Source: Comamonadaceae bacterium (GTDB lineage Bacteria > Pseudomonadota > Gammaproteobacteria > Burkholderiales > Burkholderiaceae_C). From it: a DNA stretch of 64,000 nucleotides. The notes beneath the pieces were generated by a model that ran no database searches, was not told where the DNA came from, and worked only from the letters and a program-made list of their open reading frames with translations. Position 1 is the first letter of the stretch, and every line of letters begins with the position of its first letter. Where the stretch lies: assembly GCA_947448735.1 (NCBI GenBank), contig CANFOS010000001.1, positions 248,001-312,000 on the forward strand, given 5' to 3'. Position numbers and translations under genes: made by a program. Shown one piece after another: positions 30,557 to 38,858 of this stretch.

Positions 30557-31363
30557 CTAGATAGCCAGGTGGTGATTTAAAAGATCAGTGATCAGCATCG
30601 CGCCTGGCGCGTGGGTGATGCAGAACTCGGGACGCGCCTGCGTCATAGCGGCTTGTGGCGTCACACCGCAGGCCCAGAACACAGGAATTTCATCTGACAG
30701 GACGTCCACTGGGTCGCCGTAATCAGGCGCGGCAAGATCCGCAATGCCAATCAACTCCGGGTTGCCGATGTGCACTGGTGCTCCATGCACAGTGGGGAAG
30801 CGTGACGTGATTTGAATCGCCCGAATCGCATCCGCAGCTTTGAGCGGCCGCATCGACACCACCATCGGGCCACTGAAAGGACCCGACGATGTGGTGGGAA
30901 TATTGCTGCGGTACATGGCGACGTTGCGTTGCTGTGCAATGTGACGCAGGGGTATGCCGGCCTCCAGCAACGCTTCCTCAAACGAAAACGAGCATCCAAT
31001 CACGAAGGTGACCAGATCACCCCGCCACAAGTTGCTGATATCTGTTGGCTGATCAGCCAGCGTGCCATCACGCCAGACGCGGTAGCGCGGTACATCGGTA
31101 CGAATGTCAATGTCCGCGCCCAGGCTGGGCAACAGCGCCTGGCCTGGTTCGCTCACGGCCAACAGAGGACAGGGTTTGGGGTTGCGTTGGCAGTAGCGCA
31201 AAAAATTGTTGGCCAGCGGCTCGGGCAAGATGACGACGTTACCCTGTACATGACCAACAGCCAAGCCGCTGGTATGACCGGTCCATGCGCCACTGCGTAT
31301 GGCGGCTCGGTCCTTGAGTGACTTGAGGATTGACTTTTCAATCGGGGATGTGCTGTTCACCAA
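30557..31363 (-). CDS. DUF1445 family protein (putative hydro-lyase / D-glutamate cyclase family)
   Basis: The 268-residue cytosolic protein contains the DUF1445 signatures [48 protein letters not shown] and [11 protein letters not shown]. Many members are labelled putative hydro-lyase; a mammalian relative is D-glutamate cyclase, which interconverts D-glutamate and 5-oxo-D-proline. Its position at the head of an operon that ends in 5-oxoprolinase supports a pyroglutamate-related role. Stereochemistry is a caveat, because 5-oxoprolinase normally uses the L form. First gene after the LysR gene, with a symmetric intergenic region. Confidence 0.88.
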   Translation of the reverse strand: MVNSTSPIEKSILKSLKDRAAIRSGAWTGHTSGLAVGHVQGNVVILPEPLANNFLRYCQRNPKPCPLLAVSEPGQALLPSLGADIDIRTDVPRYRVWRDGTLADQPTDISNLWRGDLVTFVIGCSFSFEEALLEAGIPLRHIAQQRNVAMYRSNIPTTSSGPFSGPMVVSMRPLKAADAIRAIQITSRFPTVHGAPVHIGNPELIGIADLAAPDYGDPVDVLSDEIPVFWACGVTPQAAMTQARPEFCITHAPGAMLITDLLNHHLAI

Positions 31364-31448
31364 AACTTCTCCATATCCGTTTAAATTTGTATCTCATTGG
31401 CATGACGCTAATGACTGATAAGCGGATTGTGGAAGTGCAGTAAATCTT

Positions 31449-31493
31449 CTGCAAATTCAAAATTTTTCGTTTGCAGCATCGATTTTTTCGATG
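31449..31493. promoter_or_regulatory. Pair of dyads upstream of the DUF1445-TRAP operon
   Basis: CTGCAAA (31449-31455) is mirrored by TTTGCAG (31470-31476), and CATCGA by TCGATG (31477-31493). The AT-rich setting between the LysR stop and the operon start is where a LysR-type regulator or a promoter would be expected. No T run follows, so a terminator is less likely. Confidence 0.35.
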
Positions 31494-31505
31494 ATTATCC
31501 AGGCA

Positions 31506-32420
31506 CTAGGGTTTACCTTTGGCGGTCTTTTTGGGTGCGTTTTTGGCTGCGTCCGTGAAATTCAAGGCCGACTGCACCACCACTTCCACAGTGTCTGACG
31601 TGGGGTCAATCCGGTAGCTGGCGTGTATCGGCAGCGACTGCACTTTCGCATCTACTGCCAGCGGCTTCAGCTTCGCAAAACCACCCAGACGTGCCACTGC
31701 AGCGCGCGGTAACAGCGCCACACCAAAGCCGCCCTGAACCAGTTGCACCATCGCTGAAATAGATGAGATGGCGTGCACTTTTTTGGGCTCTAACCGATGC
31801 TGCCTGAACAAATCGAGCAGCGTGACATGCGGCTGCGAGCCTTTTTGAAAGGTCAACAACTCCATGTCCGCGAGTTCTGAAAGCCGGTAATTTCTCTTTT
31901 TATGCAACAAGGGGTTACCCACAAACACCATGTCCATGGGCGGTAGGGTCTGGTTGCGTACGCCCGTGCTGGCGGCAGGCAGCACTGCAAACACCACATC
32001 TAGCGTGCCGCGCTGCACCAGGTCCATCAGGATGGGGGTGGTCTCCACCGTGAGTTCAAGCTCTAGACCGGGGTGGTCGGCACGCAGTTTTTCGAGCCAC
32101 GGTATCAGCCACGAATGCAGGACGGATTCAATCGCGCCGATGCGCATCGACACCGCCATTTGCTGGGTTGAGCCCATCTCAGCCTTGACCTCGCGCTGCA
32201 GTGCCAGCAGCTTGTCGGCGTAGACCAAAAAGCGCGCGCCCGCGGCCGTCAGCTTGAACTGCTTGTCACCCCTGTCGAGCAGCAGCACGCCCAGTTCGTC
32301 TTCAAGCGTGGAAATACGGCTGGACATGGCCGATTGGGTAAGAAAGAGCTTTTCAGCCGCGCGCGATATGCTTTTGAGGGAGGCAACCCAGTAAAAGGCT
32401 TCGACAAAACGCAGGTTCAT
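31506..32420 (-). CDS. LysR-family transcriptional regulator
   Basis: The 304-residue regulator has an N-terminal winged HTH (MNLRFVEAFYWVASLKSISR, then LTQSAMSSRISTLEDELGV) and a periplasmic-binding-like effector domain from about residue 90. It lies between the DUF1445 operon on its own strand and the divergent second dctP (121 bases apart), so it probably controls one or both. The C-terminal KNAPKKTAKGKP tail is basic and likely disordered. The effector is unknown; 5-oxoproline or the imported solute is a reasonable guess from context. Confidence 0.92.
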   Translation of the reverse strand: MNLRFVEAFYWVASLKSISRAAEKLFLTQSAMSSRISTLEDELGVLLLDRGDKQFKLTAAGARFLVYADKLLALQREVKAEMGSTQQMAVSMRIGAIESVLHSWLIPWLEKLRADHPGLELELTVETTPILMDLVQRGTLDVVFAVLPAASTGVRNQTLPPMDMVFVGNPLLHKKRNYRLSELADMELLTFQKGSQPHVTLLDLFRQHRLEPKKVHAISSISAMVQLVQGGFGVALLPRAAVARLGGFAKLKPLAVDAKVQSLPIHASYRIDPTSDTVEVVVQSALNFTDAAKNAPKKTAKGKP

Positions 32421-32541
32421 GACAGCTCAGTTCGGTTGGGGGTATGCCCGGTGGTTTTCGCGCGCCAATTGCGTCTAATATAAAGCCACCATTTTCCTGC
32501 CCTCAGGTTTACCATCTTTAACTTTCAGCCCTGGAGTTTTC

Positions 32542-33522
32542 ATGACTTTCAAATTTGCCCTCACAGCCATCGCCTTGGCCGCCAGCGCCTCAACTTTTGC
32601 CCAAACCAAATGGGACCTGCCGGCCGCTTACCCTGCAAGCAACTTCCACACGGAAAACCTGGTGCAGTTTGCGGCCGACGTTGACAAGGCCACCGCCGGC
32701 AAATTGAAGATCACCGTGCACGCCAACGCATCGCTTTTCAAAGCCAACGAAATCAAGCGCGCGGTGCAAGGTGGCCAGGCACAGATTGGTGAAGTACTGC
32801 TGGTGAACTTTGAAAACGAAAATCCGATTTACGGTGCAGACGGTATTCCGTTTCTGGCGTCGTCGTATGCTGATTCGAAAAAACTCTACATGGCCCAAAA
32901 ACCCGCCCTGAACAAGCTGCTCGATGCCCAGGGCATGAAGCTGATGTACACCGTGGCCTGGCCACCGCAAGGCATTTACAGCAAGAAACCACTCGCCTCG
33001 GTGGCTGATTTGCGCGGTATCAAATGGCGCGCTTACAGCCCCGCGACCGCCAAAATTGCTGAACTGATTGGCGCACAGCCCGTCACCATCCAGGCCGCCG
33101 AGTTGAGCCAGGCGCTGGCCACGGGTGTGGTGGAAAGCTACATGAGCTCAGGCTCCACCGGCTATGACTCCAAAACCTATGAAAGCATCAAATACTGGTA
33201 CGACACCCAGGCCTGGTTGCCCAAAAACGCCATCATCGTGAACAAGAAAGCCTTTGACGCGCTGGATGCGCCGACCCAGGCGGCATTGACCAAAGCCGCA
33301 GCGGACGCTGAGGTGCGCGGCTGGAAGCTGAGCGAAGAAAAAAATGATTTTTACAAAAAGGCACTGGCCGAAAAGGGCATGAACATCGTCACGCCGCCAG
33401 CCAAGCTGGTCAGCGACATGAAGCAGGTTGGCAACATCATGCTGGCCGACTGGCAGAAAAAGGCCGGGGCCGAGGGCGAGGCACTTGTGAGCAGTTTCAA
33501 GACAGCTCAAGCCAAGAAGTAA
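32542..33522 (+). CDS. TRAP transporter substrate-binding protein (DctP family), second paralogue
   Basis: The 326-residue periplasmic protein has signal peptide MTFKFALTAIALAASASTFA cleaved before QTKWDLP. The core KLKITVHANASLFKANEIKR and the Arg segment KWRAYSPATAK match the dctP at 29560. Ligand-pocket differences (VNFENENPIYGADG here, SLFSNEAPVYGLDS there) suggest a different but related ligand. It is monocistronic and divergent from LysR. No second permease pair is adjacent, so it probably shares the DctQM above. A small inverted repeat CCACCG/CGGTGG lies at 33544-33561 after the stop. Confidence 0.92.
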   Translation: MTFKFALTAIALAASASTFAQTKWDLPAAYPASNFHTENLVQFAADVDKATAGKLKITVHANASLFKANEIKRAVQGGQAQIGEVLLVNFENENPIYGADGIPFLASSYADSKKLYMAQKPALNKLLDAQGMKLMYTVAWPPQGIYSKKPLASVADLRGIKWRAYSPATAKIAELIGAQPVTIQAAELSQALATGVVESYMSSGSTGYDSKTYESIKYWYDTQAWLPKNAIIVNKKAFDALDAPTQAALTKAAADAEVRGWKLSEEKNDFYKKALAEKGMNIVTPPAKLVSDMKQVGNIMLADWQKKAGAEGEALVSSFKTAQAKK

Positions 33523-33620
33523 GCCTCAGGCCCCTTACAAGGCCACCGGTAAAAACGGTGGTGATCGGGTCAGTCGCGTCTGCGGGTAAAGTCATGGTTT
33601 GATTGTCTGATTTTTACACC

Positions 33621-34019
33621 ATGCCCACTGCCCTTCCTGTTCTGGCCATTTGCATCGGCGCATCCACTGGTGCGCTGGCCCGCTGGGGCCTGGGTTTGTG
33701 GCTCAGCCCCGGCGGCGTGATTCCCTGGGGCACGCTGGCCGCCAACCTGATTGGCGGCTACCTGATTGGCGTGTGCATTGCCGTTTTTCAGGCACTGCCG
33801 CAACTGGACCCCCTGTGGCGACTGCTGTTGATCACCGGTTTCTTGGGCGGCTTGACCACCTTCTCTTCTTTTTCGGCCGAGGTCGTGAGTTTGTTGATGG
33901 CAGAACGCTACGCGCTGGCGCTGGGCGCAGCGACAGCGCACGTGGCAGGCTCACTCTTGATGACTGTAATTGGCATCAAAACAGCTACATTTTTTATAGC
34001 TGATCGCGCCCAAATTTAA
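33621..34019 (+). CDS. crcB: Fluoride ion channel CrcB/Fluc
   Basis: CrcB exports fluoride as a dual-topology dimer. The ATG at 33621 gives 132 residues with four helices. Family motifs are [30 protein letters not shown] and [18 protein letters not shown], the last containing the Phe-box phenylalanines and the TTFSSF motif. A TTG at 33603 is in frame but less likely. The last dozen residues ([12 protein letters not shown]) and the stop codon are read from a copy of the dispersed ~50-bp repeat, so the native C-terminus has been replaced or extended. No fluoride riboswitch was recognised upstream. Confidence 0.92.
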   Translation: MPTALPVLAICIGASTGALARWGLGLWLSPGGVIPWGTLAANLIGGYLIGVCIAVFQALPQLDPLWRLLLITGFLGGLTTFSSFSAEVVSLLMAERYALALGAATAHVAGSLLMTVIGIKTATFFIADRAQI

Positions 34020-34033
34020 ACGGCCAGAGGCAG
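33984..34033 (+). repeat. Dispersed ~50-bp repeat, copy I (overlaps crcB 3' end)
   Basis: GCTACATTTTTTATAGCTGA, then TCGCGCCCAAATTTAAACGG and CCAGAGGC. The element covers the last codons and TAA of crcB and ends 14 bases before the next start codon, so it also forms the leader of the following gene. Confidence 0.75.
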
Positions 34034-34046
34034 TTTTTACCTACAA

Positions 34047-34922
34047 ATGAGTCAAAATGCCCTGTTTGACCCGGCTACCCCGCCTGACGTACAGACCTGG
34101 CTGGTGTCACAAACGGCTGCAGGTTGCAGCCGCCAGGCCCTGTTTGAGTCACTTTGTGAAGCGGGCTGGACAACCGCGCAGGCGTGCCTGATGATGCGGC
34201 TGAGCAGCCATGAGAAAACCGCTTTCGGTGTGGCAGATGTCGGGCCACATCAGTTTGTCAAGCAGTCGCCAGTACCGCAGCCCCAGCTCATCCTGGAGAG
34301 CGTTCGGGTGGACGGGGGCGACCGGCAAGTTCGGGTGCTGCAAATGCGAACCACACCCGATTTGATGGAGTTTGAAGGGCTGTTGAGTGATGCAGAATGC
34401 GAGGCCCTGATACGGGCCGCACAGCCCCGGCTCTCGCGTTCATTGACGGTGGATGTACAAACCGGTGGACACGAAATTCACCCTGACCGCAGCAGCCAGG
34501 GCATGTTTTTTGAGCGCGCTGAAACCCCTCTGATCGCGGCGATCGAAGCGCGAATTGCAAAGTTGCTTCAATGGCCGGCAGCGCATGGCGAAAATCTGCA
34601 AATCTTGCGTTATCCGCCAGGCGCCCAGTACCTGCCGCACTACGATTATTTTGACCCCGACCAGCCCGGCACGGCCGAGTTGCTCAAGCGGGGCGGCCAG
34701 CGAGTGGCCACGCTCATCATTTACCTGGGTGAGCCTGAAGGCGGCGGCGCGACCGTCTTTCCTGACATCGACCTGTCGATTGCGCCCAAGCGCGGCAACG
34801 CGGTGTTTTTCAGCTACGCAGCGCCAGATGCGTCCAGCTTGACTCTGCATGGCGGCGCGCCAGTGATCGCTGGAGAAAAGTGGATTGCCACCAAGTGGTT
34901 ACGGCAGTCGGTGTTTGACTAG
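34047..34922 (+). CDS. 2-oxoglutarate/Fe(II)-dependent oxygenase (prolyl 4-hydroxylase family)
   Basis: The 291-residue protein has an N-terminal helical extension (about 1-75, SQTAAGCSRQALFESLCEAG) and a P4H-type double-stranded beta-helix domain. Fe(II) ligands are visible as HYDYFD (HxD, about residue 200) and the distal His in LTLHGGAPVIAGEKWIATKW, where the Lys binds 2-oxoglutarate. Family members hydroxylate prolyl residues in proteins or peptides; the target here is unknown. It is 27 bases downstream of crcB, and the link is probably positional only. Confidence 0.9.
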   Translation: MSQNALFDPATPPDVQTWLVSQTAAGCSRQALFESLCEAGWTTAQACLMMRLSSHEKTAFGVADVGPHQFVKQSPVPQPQLILESVRVDGGDRQVRVLQMRTTPDLMEFEGLLSDAECEALIRAAQPRLSRSLTVDVQTGGHEIHPDRSSQGMFFERAETPLIAAIEARIAKLLQWPAAHGENLQILRYPPGAQYLPHYDYFDPDQPGTAELLKRGGQRVATLIIYLGEPEGGGATVFPDIDLSIAPKRGNAVFFSYAAPDASSLTLHGGAPVIAGEKWIATKWLRQSVFD

Positions 34923-34949
34923 TCGCACCTCTCGCTGACACTGGTGCGC

Positions 34950-36011
34950 CTAGCGCCTCACGCCGCACACCAAGTCGCCGACGTCGTTTTCTGGCACGGC
35001 ACGCTCGTTTTTTGCCTGAGCCACTTCCATATCGCGAGGCAGCACCACGCCGTTTTTAACGGCCAGCACTTCAGCCATCACACTGACGGCAATTTCAGGC
35101 GGGGTTTTGCTGCCGATGTAAATGCCTATCGGGCCGCGCAACTTGGCCAACGCTTGCTGGCTCACGCTGAAATGCTCTGCCATGCGTTGATGACGCGCTT
35201 CGTTGTTGCGGCGTGAGCCGATGGCACCGACGTAAAAGGCATCGGTGTCCAGAGCCTCCAGCAAGGCCAAATCGTCCAGCTTGGGGTCGTGTGTGAGCGC
35301 AATCACGCAACTGCGCCTGTCAGGTCTGAAGGCAATCACCACGTCATCAGGCATGTCGCCTGACACGGTCACGCCAGCGACTGACCAGGCGCTGCGGTAC
35401 TCCTCACGCGGGTCGCACACGGTGACGGCAAAGCCGCTGAACTGGGCCATGGTGGCCAGATACTCGGTCAGTTGGCCCGCACCAATCAAAAGCATGCGGT
35501 ACTCGGGGCCAAAGGTGTTGATGAGTTCAGTTTTACTCACGCTGAGTTCGGCGGGTGCAGCGCTCGTGCTGAGAGTGACGGCGCCGTCTTTTAGATGCAC
35601 GCAACGCTGCATGAGCTGGCCTGCTTCCAAGGCGGCGACTAGCTCGCTCAAAGCGGCTGCGTCGGGGTCGTACTCCAGCAGCAGTTCCAGCGTGCCGCCG
35701 CAGGGCAAGCCGAAGCGGTGCGCTTCATCCGCCGTGATCCCGTATTTGACAAACGTGGGTGGGCCGGAAGGAATCGATTTGTCGCTGTTTGCGCCTGAAT
35801 AAGCTTGTGTGAACTGGTAAATCAAATCGTCTTCAATACAGCCACCCGACACCGAACCCACCACCGCGCCGGTGTCACACAGCGCCATGATGGAGCCGAC
35901 CGGGCGCGGCGACGAGCCCCAAGTGCGCACCACCGTCGCCAGCAAGGCGCGCTTGCCAGTTGCACGCCAACCGGCAAGGGTGCGCAACACCATGACATCC
36001 AGATTTTCCAT
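34950..36011 (-). CDS. XdhC/CoxI-family molybdenum hydroxylase maturation protein
   Basis: XdhC-type proteins bind the molybdenum cofactor and promote its sulfuration and insertion into xanthine-dehydrogenase-family enzymes. The 353-residue protein begins with VVRTWGSSPRPVGSIMAL and SVSGGCIEDDLI (the Cys is the conserved cofactor ligand candidate), and ends with a Rossmann-like domain (LLIGAGQLTEYLATMA; ALTHDPKLDDLALLEAL; VGAIGSRRNNEARHQR). It is the last gene of the cox-type operon. Its target should be the CoxL-type subunit encoded upstream. Confidence 0.92.
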   Translation of the reverse strand: MENLDVMVLRTLAGWRATGKRALLATVVRTWGSSPRPVGSIMALCDTGAVVGSVSGGCIEDDLIYQFTQAYSGANSDKSIPSGPPTFVKYGITADEAHRFGLPCGGTLELLLEYDPDAAALSELVAALEAGQLMQRCVHLKDGAVTLSTSAAPAELSVSKTELINTFGPEYRMLLIGAGQLTEYLATMAQFSGFAVTVCDPREEYRSAWSVAGVTVSGDMPDDVVIAFRPDRRSCVIALTHDPKLDDLALLEALDTDAFYVGAIGSRRNNEARHQRMAEHFSVSQQALAKLRGPIGIYIGSKTPPEIAVSVMAEVLAVKNGVVLPRDMEVAQAKNERAVPENDVGDLVCGVRR

Positions 36012-36038
36012 ACGGTTTACTTAGTGGTTACTTCCGGG

Positions 36039-36635
36039 TTACTTCAAGTACAGCCAAAGCGCAAAAGCCAAGCCAAAGGCAAGCGCTGCGCCTATCACCC
36101 ATTTTCCAGCAGAGGCATCTGCCCCCACGCCCACTTCGCCCGTCTGGGTCGGGCCCTCTTGCGTCACGATTTGGGCGGCATACGCGTCTGGGTGCTGGCG
36201 CTGCATTTCATTGTCAAAGCGCTTGAAAAAATCTTCCGCCATCGCCTTGGCTGCGCCATCAATCAGTCGCTGACCCAGTTGGGCGATTTTGCCGCCGACT
36301 GATGCATGAACGGTGTAGGCCAGCTCACAGCCAGCGTCATTTGGCGTCAGGGTCACCGCCGAATCGCCTTTGCCGAAACCGGCCGGGCCACCCTGCCCCT
36401 CAAAGCTGATTTTGTAGCTGTTGGGTGGATGGATGTCACTCAGCGTGATCTTGCCTGTGAACTTTGCCGACACCGGACCAATTTTCAAGCTCATGCCAAT
36501 GCTGTATTGGTTGTCCCCCGAAGGTTCAACCTTGTCGCAGCCCGGTATGCACGCTTTCAGCACCACCGGGTCATTGAGTGCGTCCCAGGCTTGTTGCTGG
36601 GTGATGGCAAGTTGCCTTGCGCCTTGCATGTCCAT
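36039..36635 (-). CDS. coxG: CoxG-family SRPBCC protein
   Basis: The 198-residue protein has a START/SRPBCC fold (GARQLAITQQQAWDALNDP, VLKACIPGCDKVEP, then a long beta-sheet region) and a C-terminal membrane anchor (WVIGAALAFGLAFALWLYL). CoxG anchors CO dehydrogenase to the membrane and, in recent work on the mycobacterial enzyme, carries quinone; a similar electron-delivery role is likely here. Two start codons are close together (36635 and 36629). It lies between coxE and xdhC in the operon. Confidence 0.9.
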   Translation of the reverse strand: MDMQGARQLAITQQQAWDALNDPVVLKACIPGCDKVEPSGDNQYSIGMSLKIGPVSAKFTGKITLSDIHPPNSYKISFEGQGGPAGFGKGDSAVTLTPNDAGCELAYTVHASVGGKIAQLGQRLIDGAAKAMAEDFFKRFDNEMQRQHPDAYAAQIVTQEGPTQTGEVGVGADASAGKWVIGAALAFGLAFALWLYLK

Positions 36636-36670
36636 GTCAGTTTCCTTTATTTCTTCAATTATTTCTTCAA

Positions 36671-37855
36671 TTACTTCTTCATCAAGGCGGCCAGGCTGCT
36701 GGCCAGCTCTTCAAGTTTGCTCAAGTTATGAACGGCCAGCATACCGTGTGCATGCTGGTGCAGCACCTTTGCGCCTTGGGCCAGCGGTGCATAGCCGTCA
36801 AAGCGCAGCAAGGGGTTGAGCCATAGTATGCGGCGGCTGCGGCGACGCAGCCAGCCCAGCTCTTGCGCCAACTCAGCAGGCTCGCCGGTGTCCAGCCCGT
36901 CCGTGATCATCAACACAATGGTACGCCGACCCACCAATCGGCGAGCGTGCTGCGTGCGCAAGGCGGTCAGCGACGCACCCAACTGGGTGCCGCCGGCAAA
37001 ATCTTCAATCGCCAAACTGGCATGGGCCAGCATGTCGTCAGTATCAGCGTGTTTAAAAGCCTGGGTCAGATCCGTCAGGCCCATGCCAAACGCAAACACA
37101 TCGCGCTGCGGGTGACGGCGCGTGGCAGCGTGCAAAAAGGCCAACAACAGTCTGGCGTAGCGCTCCATCGAGCCCGACACATCGACCAGCACCAGTACCG
37201 GCAAGCTTTTTTGCTGACGTTGCAGTCTGGGCAGGCGCAACAACTCGCCACCGGTGCGCGCGGCTTGCGCCATCACACCCGGCCAGTGCATGCGTGCACC
37301 ACTTGCGCTGGGCCGGGTGCGGCGCGATGCAAACTGCGGCAGCGGCAGCTTGATGTCACGCGCCAGGCGCTCCACCAGCCTGTATTCAGTGGCCGACAGT
37401 GCATCGAAATCTGCGTGCTGCAAGCGCTCGATGTCACTGGCCGTCATGGCCGCATCAAAGTCGACTTTCTGGTCTTCTTCGGTTGGCTTGGCCTGCTGGC
37501 CAAATTTCTTTTGTGGGGCCAACGCCTCACGCACACGCGGTCGACGTTTGCTCGGTTCTGCCTTGCCTTCAGCACTGGGCAGCAATTGCGCGAGCAGCTT
37601 GTTGGCAACTTTCGGATCCTGAAAATACACGTCAAACAGCTCGCGAAACACCATGCGGTCTTGCTCGCGGCTGATCATGACGGCTTCAAAGGCGGCGCTT
37701 AAATCTTCTTTTTCAGCGATGCCGACGTGGCTTGCTGCGGTCTGGGCTAACGCGATACGGTTGCTGTCAATTTTGACGCCTGCCCGGCGAAGCGCCCTGC
37801 CAAAGCCGGTGATGTTGTCGGCCAGCTTGCCAACGCGCGCATCACCGAGCAGCAT
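36671..37855 (-). CDS. coxE: CoxE-family VWA-domain protein
   Basis: This 394-residue protein contains a von Willebrand A domain with the MIDAS motif LVDVSGSMERYARLLLAF. In carboxydotrophs CoxE works with the MoxR-type ATPase CoxD to build the Cu-Mo active site. The start overlaps the coxD stop by one base (TGATG), so translation is coupled. The middle is Lys/Arg-rich (about residues 110-145). In a form II system its exact job is unproven because those enzymes may not have the Cu-Mo centre. Confidence 0.9.
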   Translation of the reverse strand: MLLGDARVGKLADNITGFGRALRRAGVKIDSNRIALAQTAASHVGIAEKEDLSAAFEAVMISREQDRMVFRELFDVYFQDPKVANKLLAQLLPSAEGKAEPSKRRPRVREALAPQKKFGQQAKPTEEDQKVDFDAAMTASDIERLQHADFDALSATEYRLVERLARDIKLPLPQFASRRTRPSASGARMHWPGVMAQAARTGGELLRLPRLQRQQKSLPVLVLVDVSGSMERYARLLLAFLHAATRRHPQRDVFAFGMGLTDLTQAFKHADTDDMLAHASLAIEDFAGGTQLGASLTALRTQHARRLVGRRTIVLMITDGLDTGEPAELAQELGWLRRRSRRILWLNPLLRFDGYAPLAQGAKVLHQHAHGMLAVHNLSKLEELASSLAALMKK

Positions 37856-38766
37856 CAGCTTTGCACGGCGTCAGGCTCTAGCAACAAAGCCGCCATGTCC
37901 TGCGTCAGCGCCGTCACATCTTCGCGCTGCTTGAACAAAATGCCTGCGGTGTCCATCACGACTTCAGGGTCTATCGTCAAGGTATCGAGCGCCACCAGCG
38001 CCTTGGCCCATTCCACGCTTTCAGCGATGCCGGGGGCGCGTTGAAAAGCATTGCCAAACGGAGAGCGGCGCAGCTTGTCAACAAACGCAGCCACCTGGGC
38101 GGACAGCGCAAGGCTGGCCTGCGGCACCTGGGCCCGCACGATCGACAGCTCGCGTTCGCGCTCCGGGTAGTCAAGCCAGTGGTACAGGCATCTTCGTTTG
38201 ACAGCATCGTTGAGTTCGCGGGTGCGGTTGCTGGTCAAAATCGTCACGGGTGGAATCACGGCCTTGATGGTGCCAATTTCAGGAATACTGACCTGGTACT
38301 CGCCCAAATATTCGAGCAAAAACGCCTCGAACGGTTCGTCAGCCCGGTCGACCTCGTCAATCAGCAGCACCGCACCGGGCGCGGGCGCTTGCAAGGCTTG
38401 CAGCAAGGGACGGCGAATCAGGTAGCGGTCTTGGTAGACCTCGCGTTCTACGTCTGCAGTGCCGAGCGTGGGGGCTCTTAATTCAGTGGCCCTCATATGC
38501 AGCAGCTGCGCTGCATAGTTCCATTCATACAGCGCCTCGCGTTGCTCCAGACCGTCATAGCATTGCAAGCGAATAAGCTGGCGCTGCAATGCGGTGCCAA
38601 GGGCCTTGGCCAGCTCGGTTTTACCGACGCCGGGTTCGCCCTCCAGCAACAACGGGCGCTGCAGCTTGAGGGCTAAAAAGACGGCAGTCGCCAGGCGGCG
38701 GTCTGCAAAATACCCTGCCTCATGGAGGGCGGCCGTGAGAGAGTCAATCGTGGAGAAAACGGTCAT
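37855..38766 (-). CDS. coxD: CoxD-family MoxR AAA+ ATPase
   Basis: The 303-residue AAA+ ATPase has Walker A EGEPGVGKTELAKALG, Walker B AVLLIDEVDRADEPFEAFLL and sensor 1 TSNRTRELNDAVKRRC. It partners with the VWA protein encoded next. The ATG is three bases from a dispersed repeat copy that fills most of the gap after coxM, so the ribosome-binding region is made of repeat sequence and shows no clear Shine-Dalgarno motif. Confidence 0.93.
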   Translation of the reverse strand: MTVFSTIDSLTAALHEAGYFADRRLATAVFLALKLQRPLLLEGEPGVGKTELAKALGTALQRQLIRLQCYDGLEQREALYEWNYAAQLLHMRATELRAPTLGTADVEREVYQDRYLIRRPLLQALQAPAPGAVLLIDEVDRADEPFEAFLLEYLGEYQVSIPEIGTIKAVIPPVTILTSNRTRELNDAVKRRCLYHWLDYPERERELSIVRAQVPQASLALSAQVAAFVDKLRRSPFGNAFQRAPGIAESVEWAKALVALDTLTIDPEVVMDTAGILFKQREDVTALTQDMAALLLEPDAVQS

Positions 38767-38768
38767 TT

Positions 38769-38823
38769 GCTATTAATTCGGGAGCTGATCGGGCATATTT
38801 CTATTGGCCTGGAGCTCTAAAAC
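38769..38823 (+). repeat. Dispersed ~50-bp repeat, copy B
   Basis: GCTATTAATTCGGGAGCTGA, then TCGGGCATATTTCTATTGGC and CTGGAGCTCTAAAAC. It fills the coxM-coxD gap immediately upstream of the coxD start on the opposite strand. Confidence 0.8.
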
Positions 38824-38858
38824 AGACCTGAAAGGGGCCGAAAACAGCCCCCTTCAGT

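Noticed and set aside
33523..33620. Fluoride riboswitch upstream of crcB
   Set aside because: The conserved crcB-motif segments (GGNGAUGG start, CCGCC pseudoknot partner, UGAU-CU end) are not present in order.
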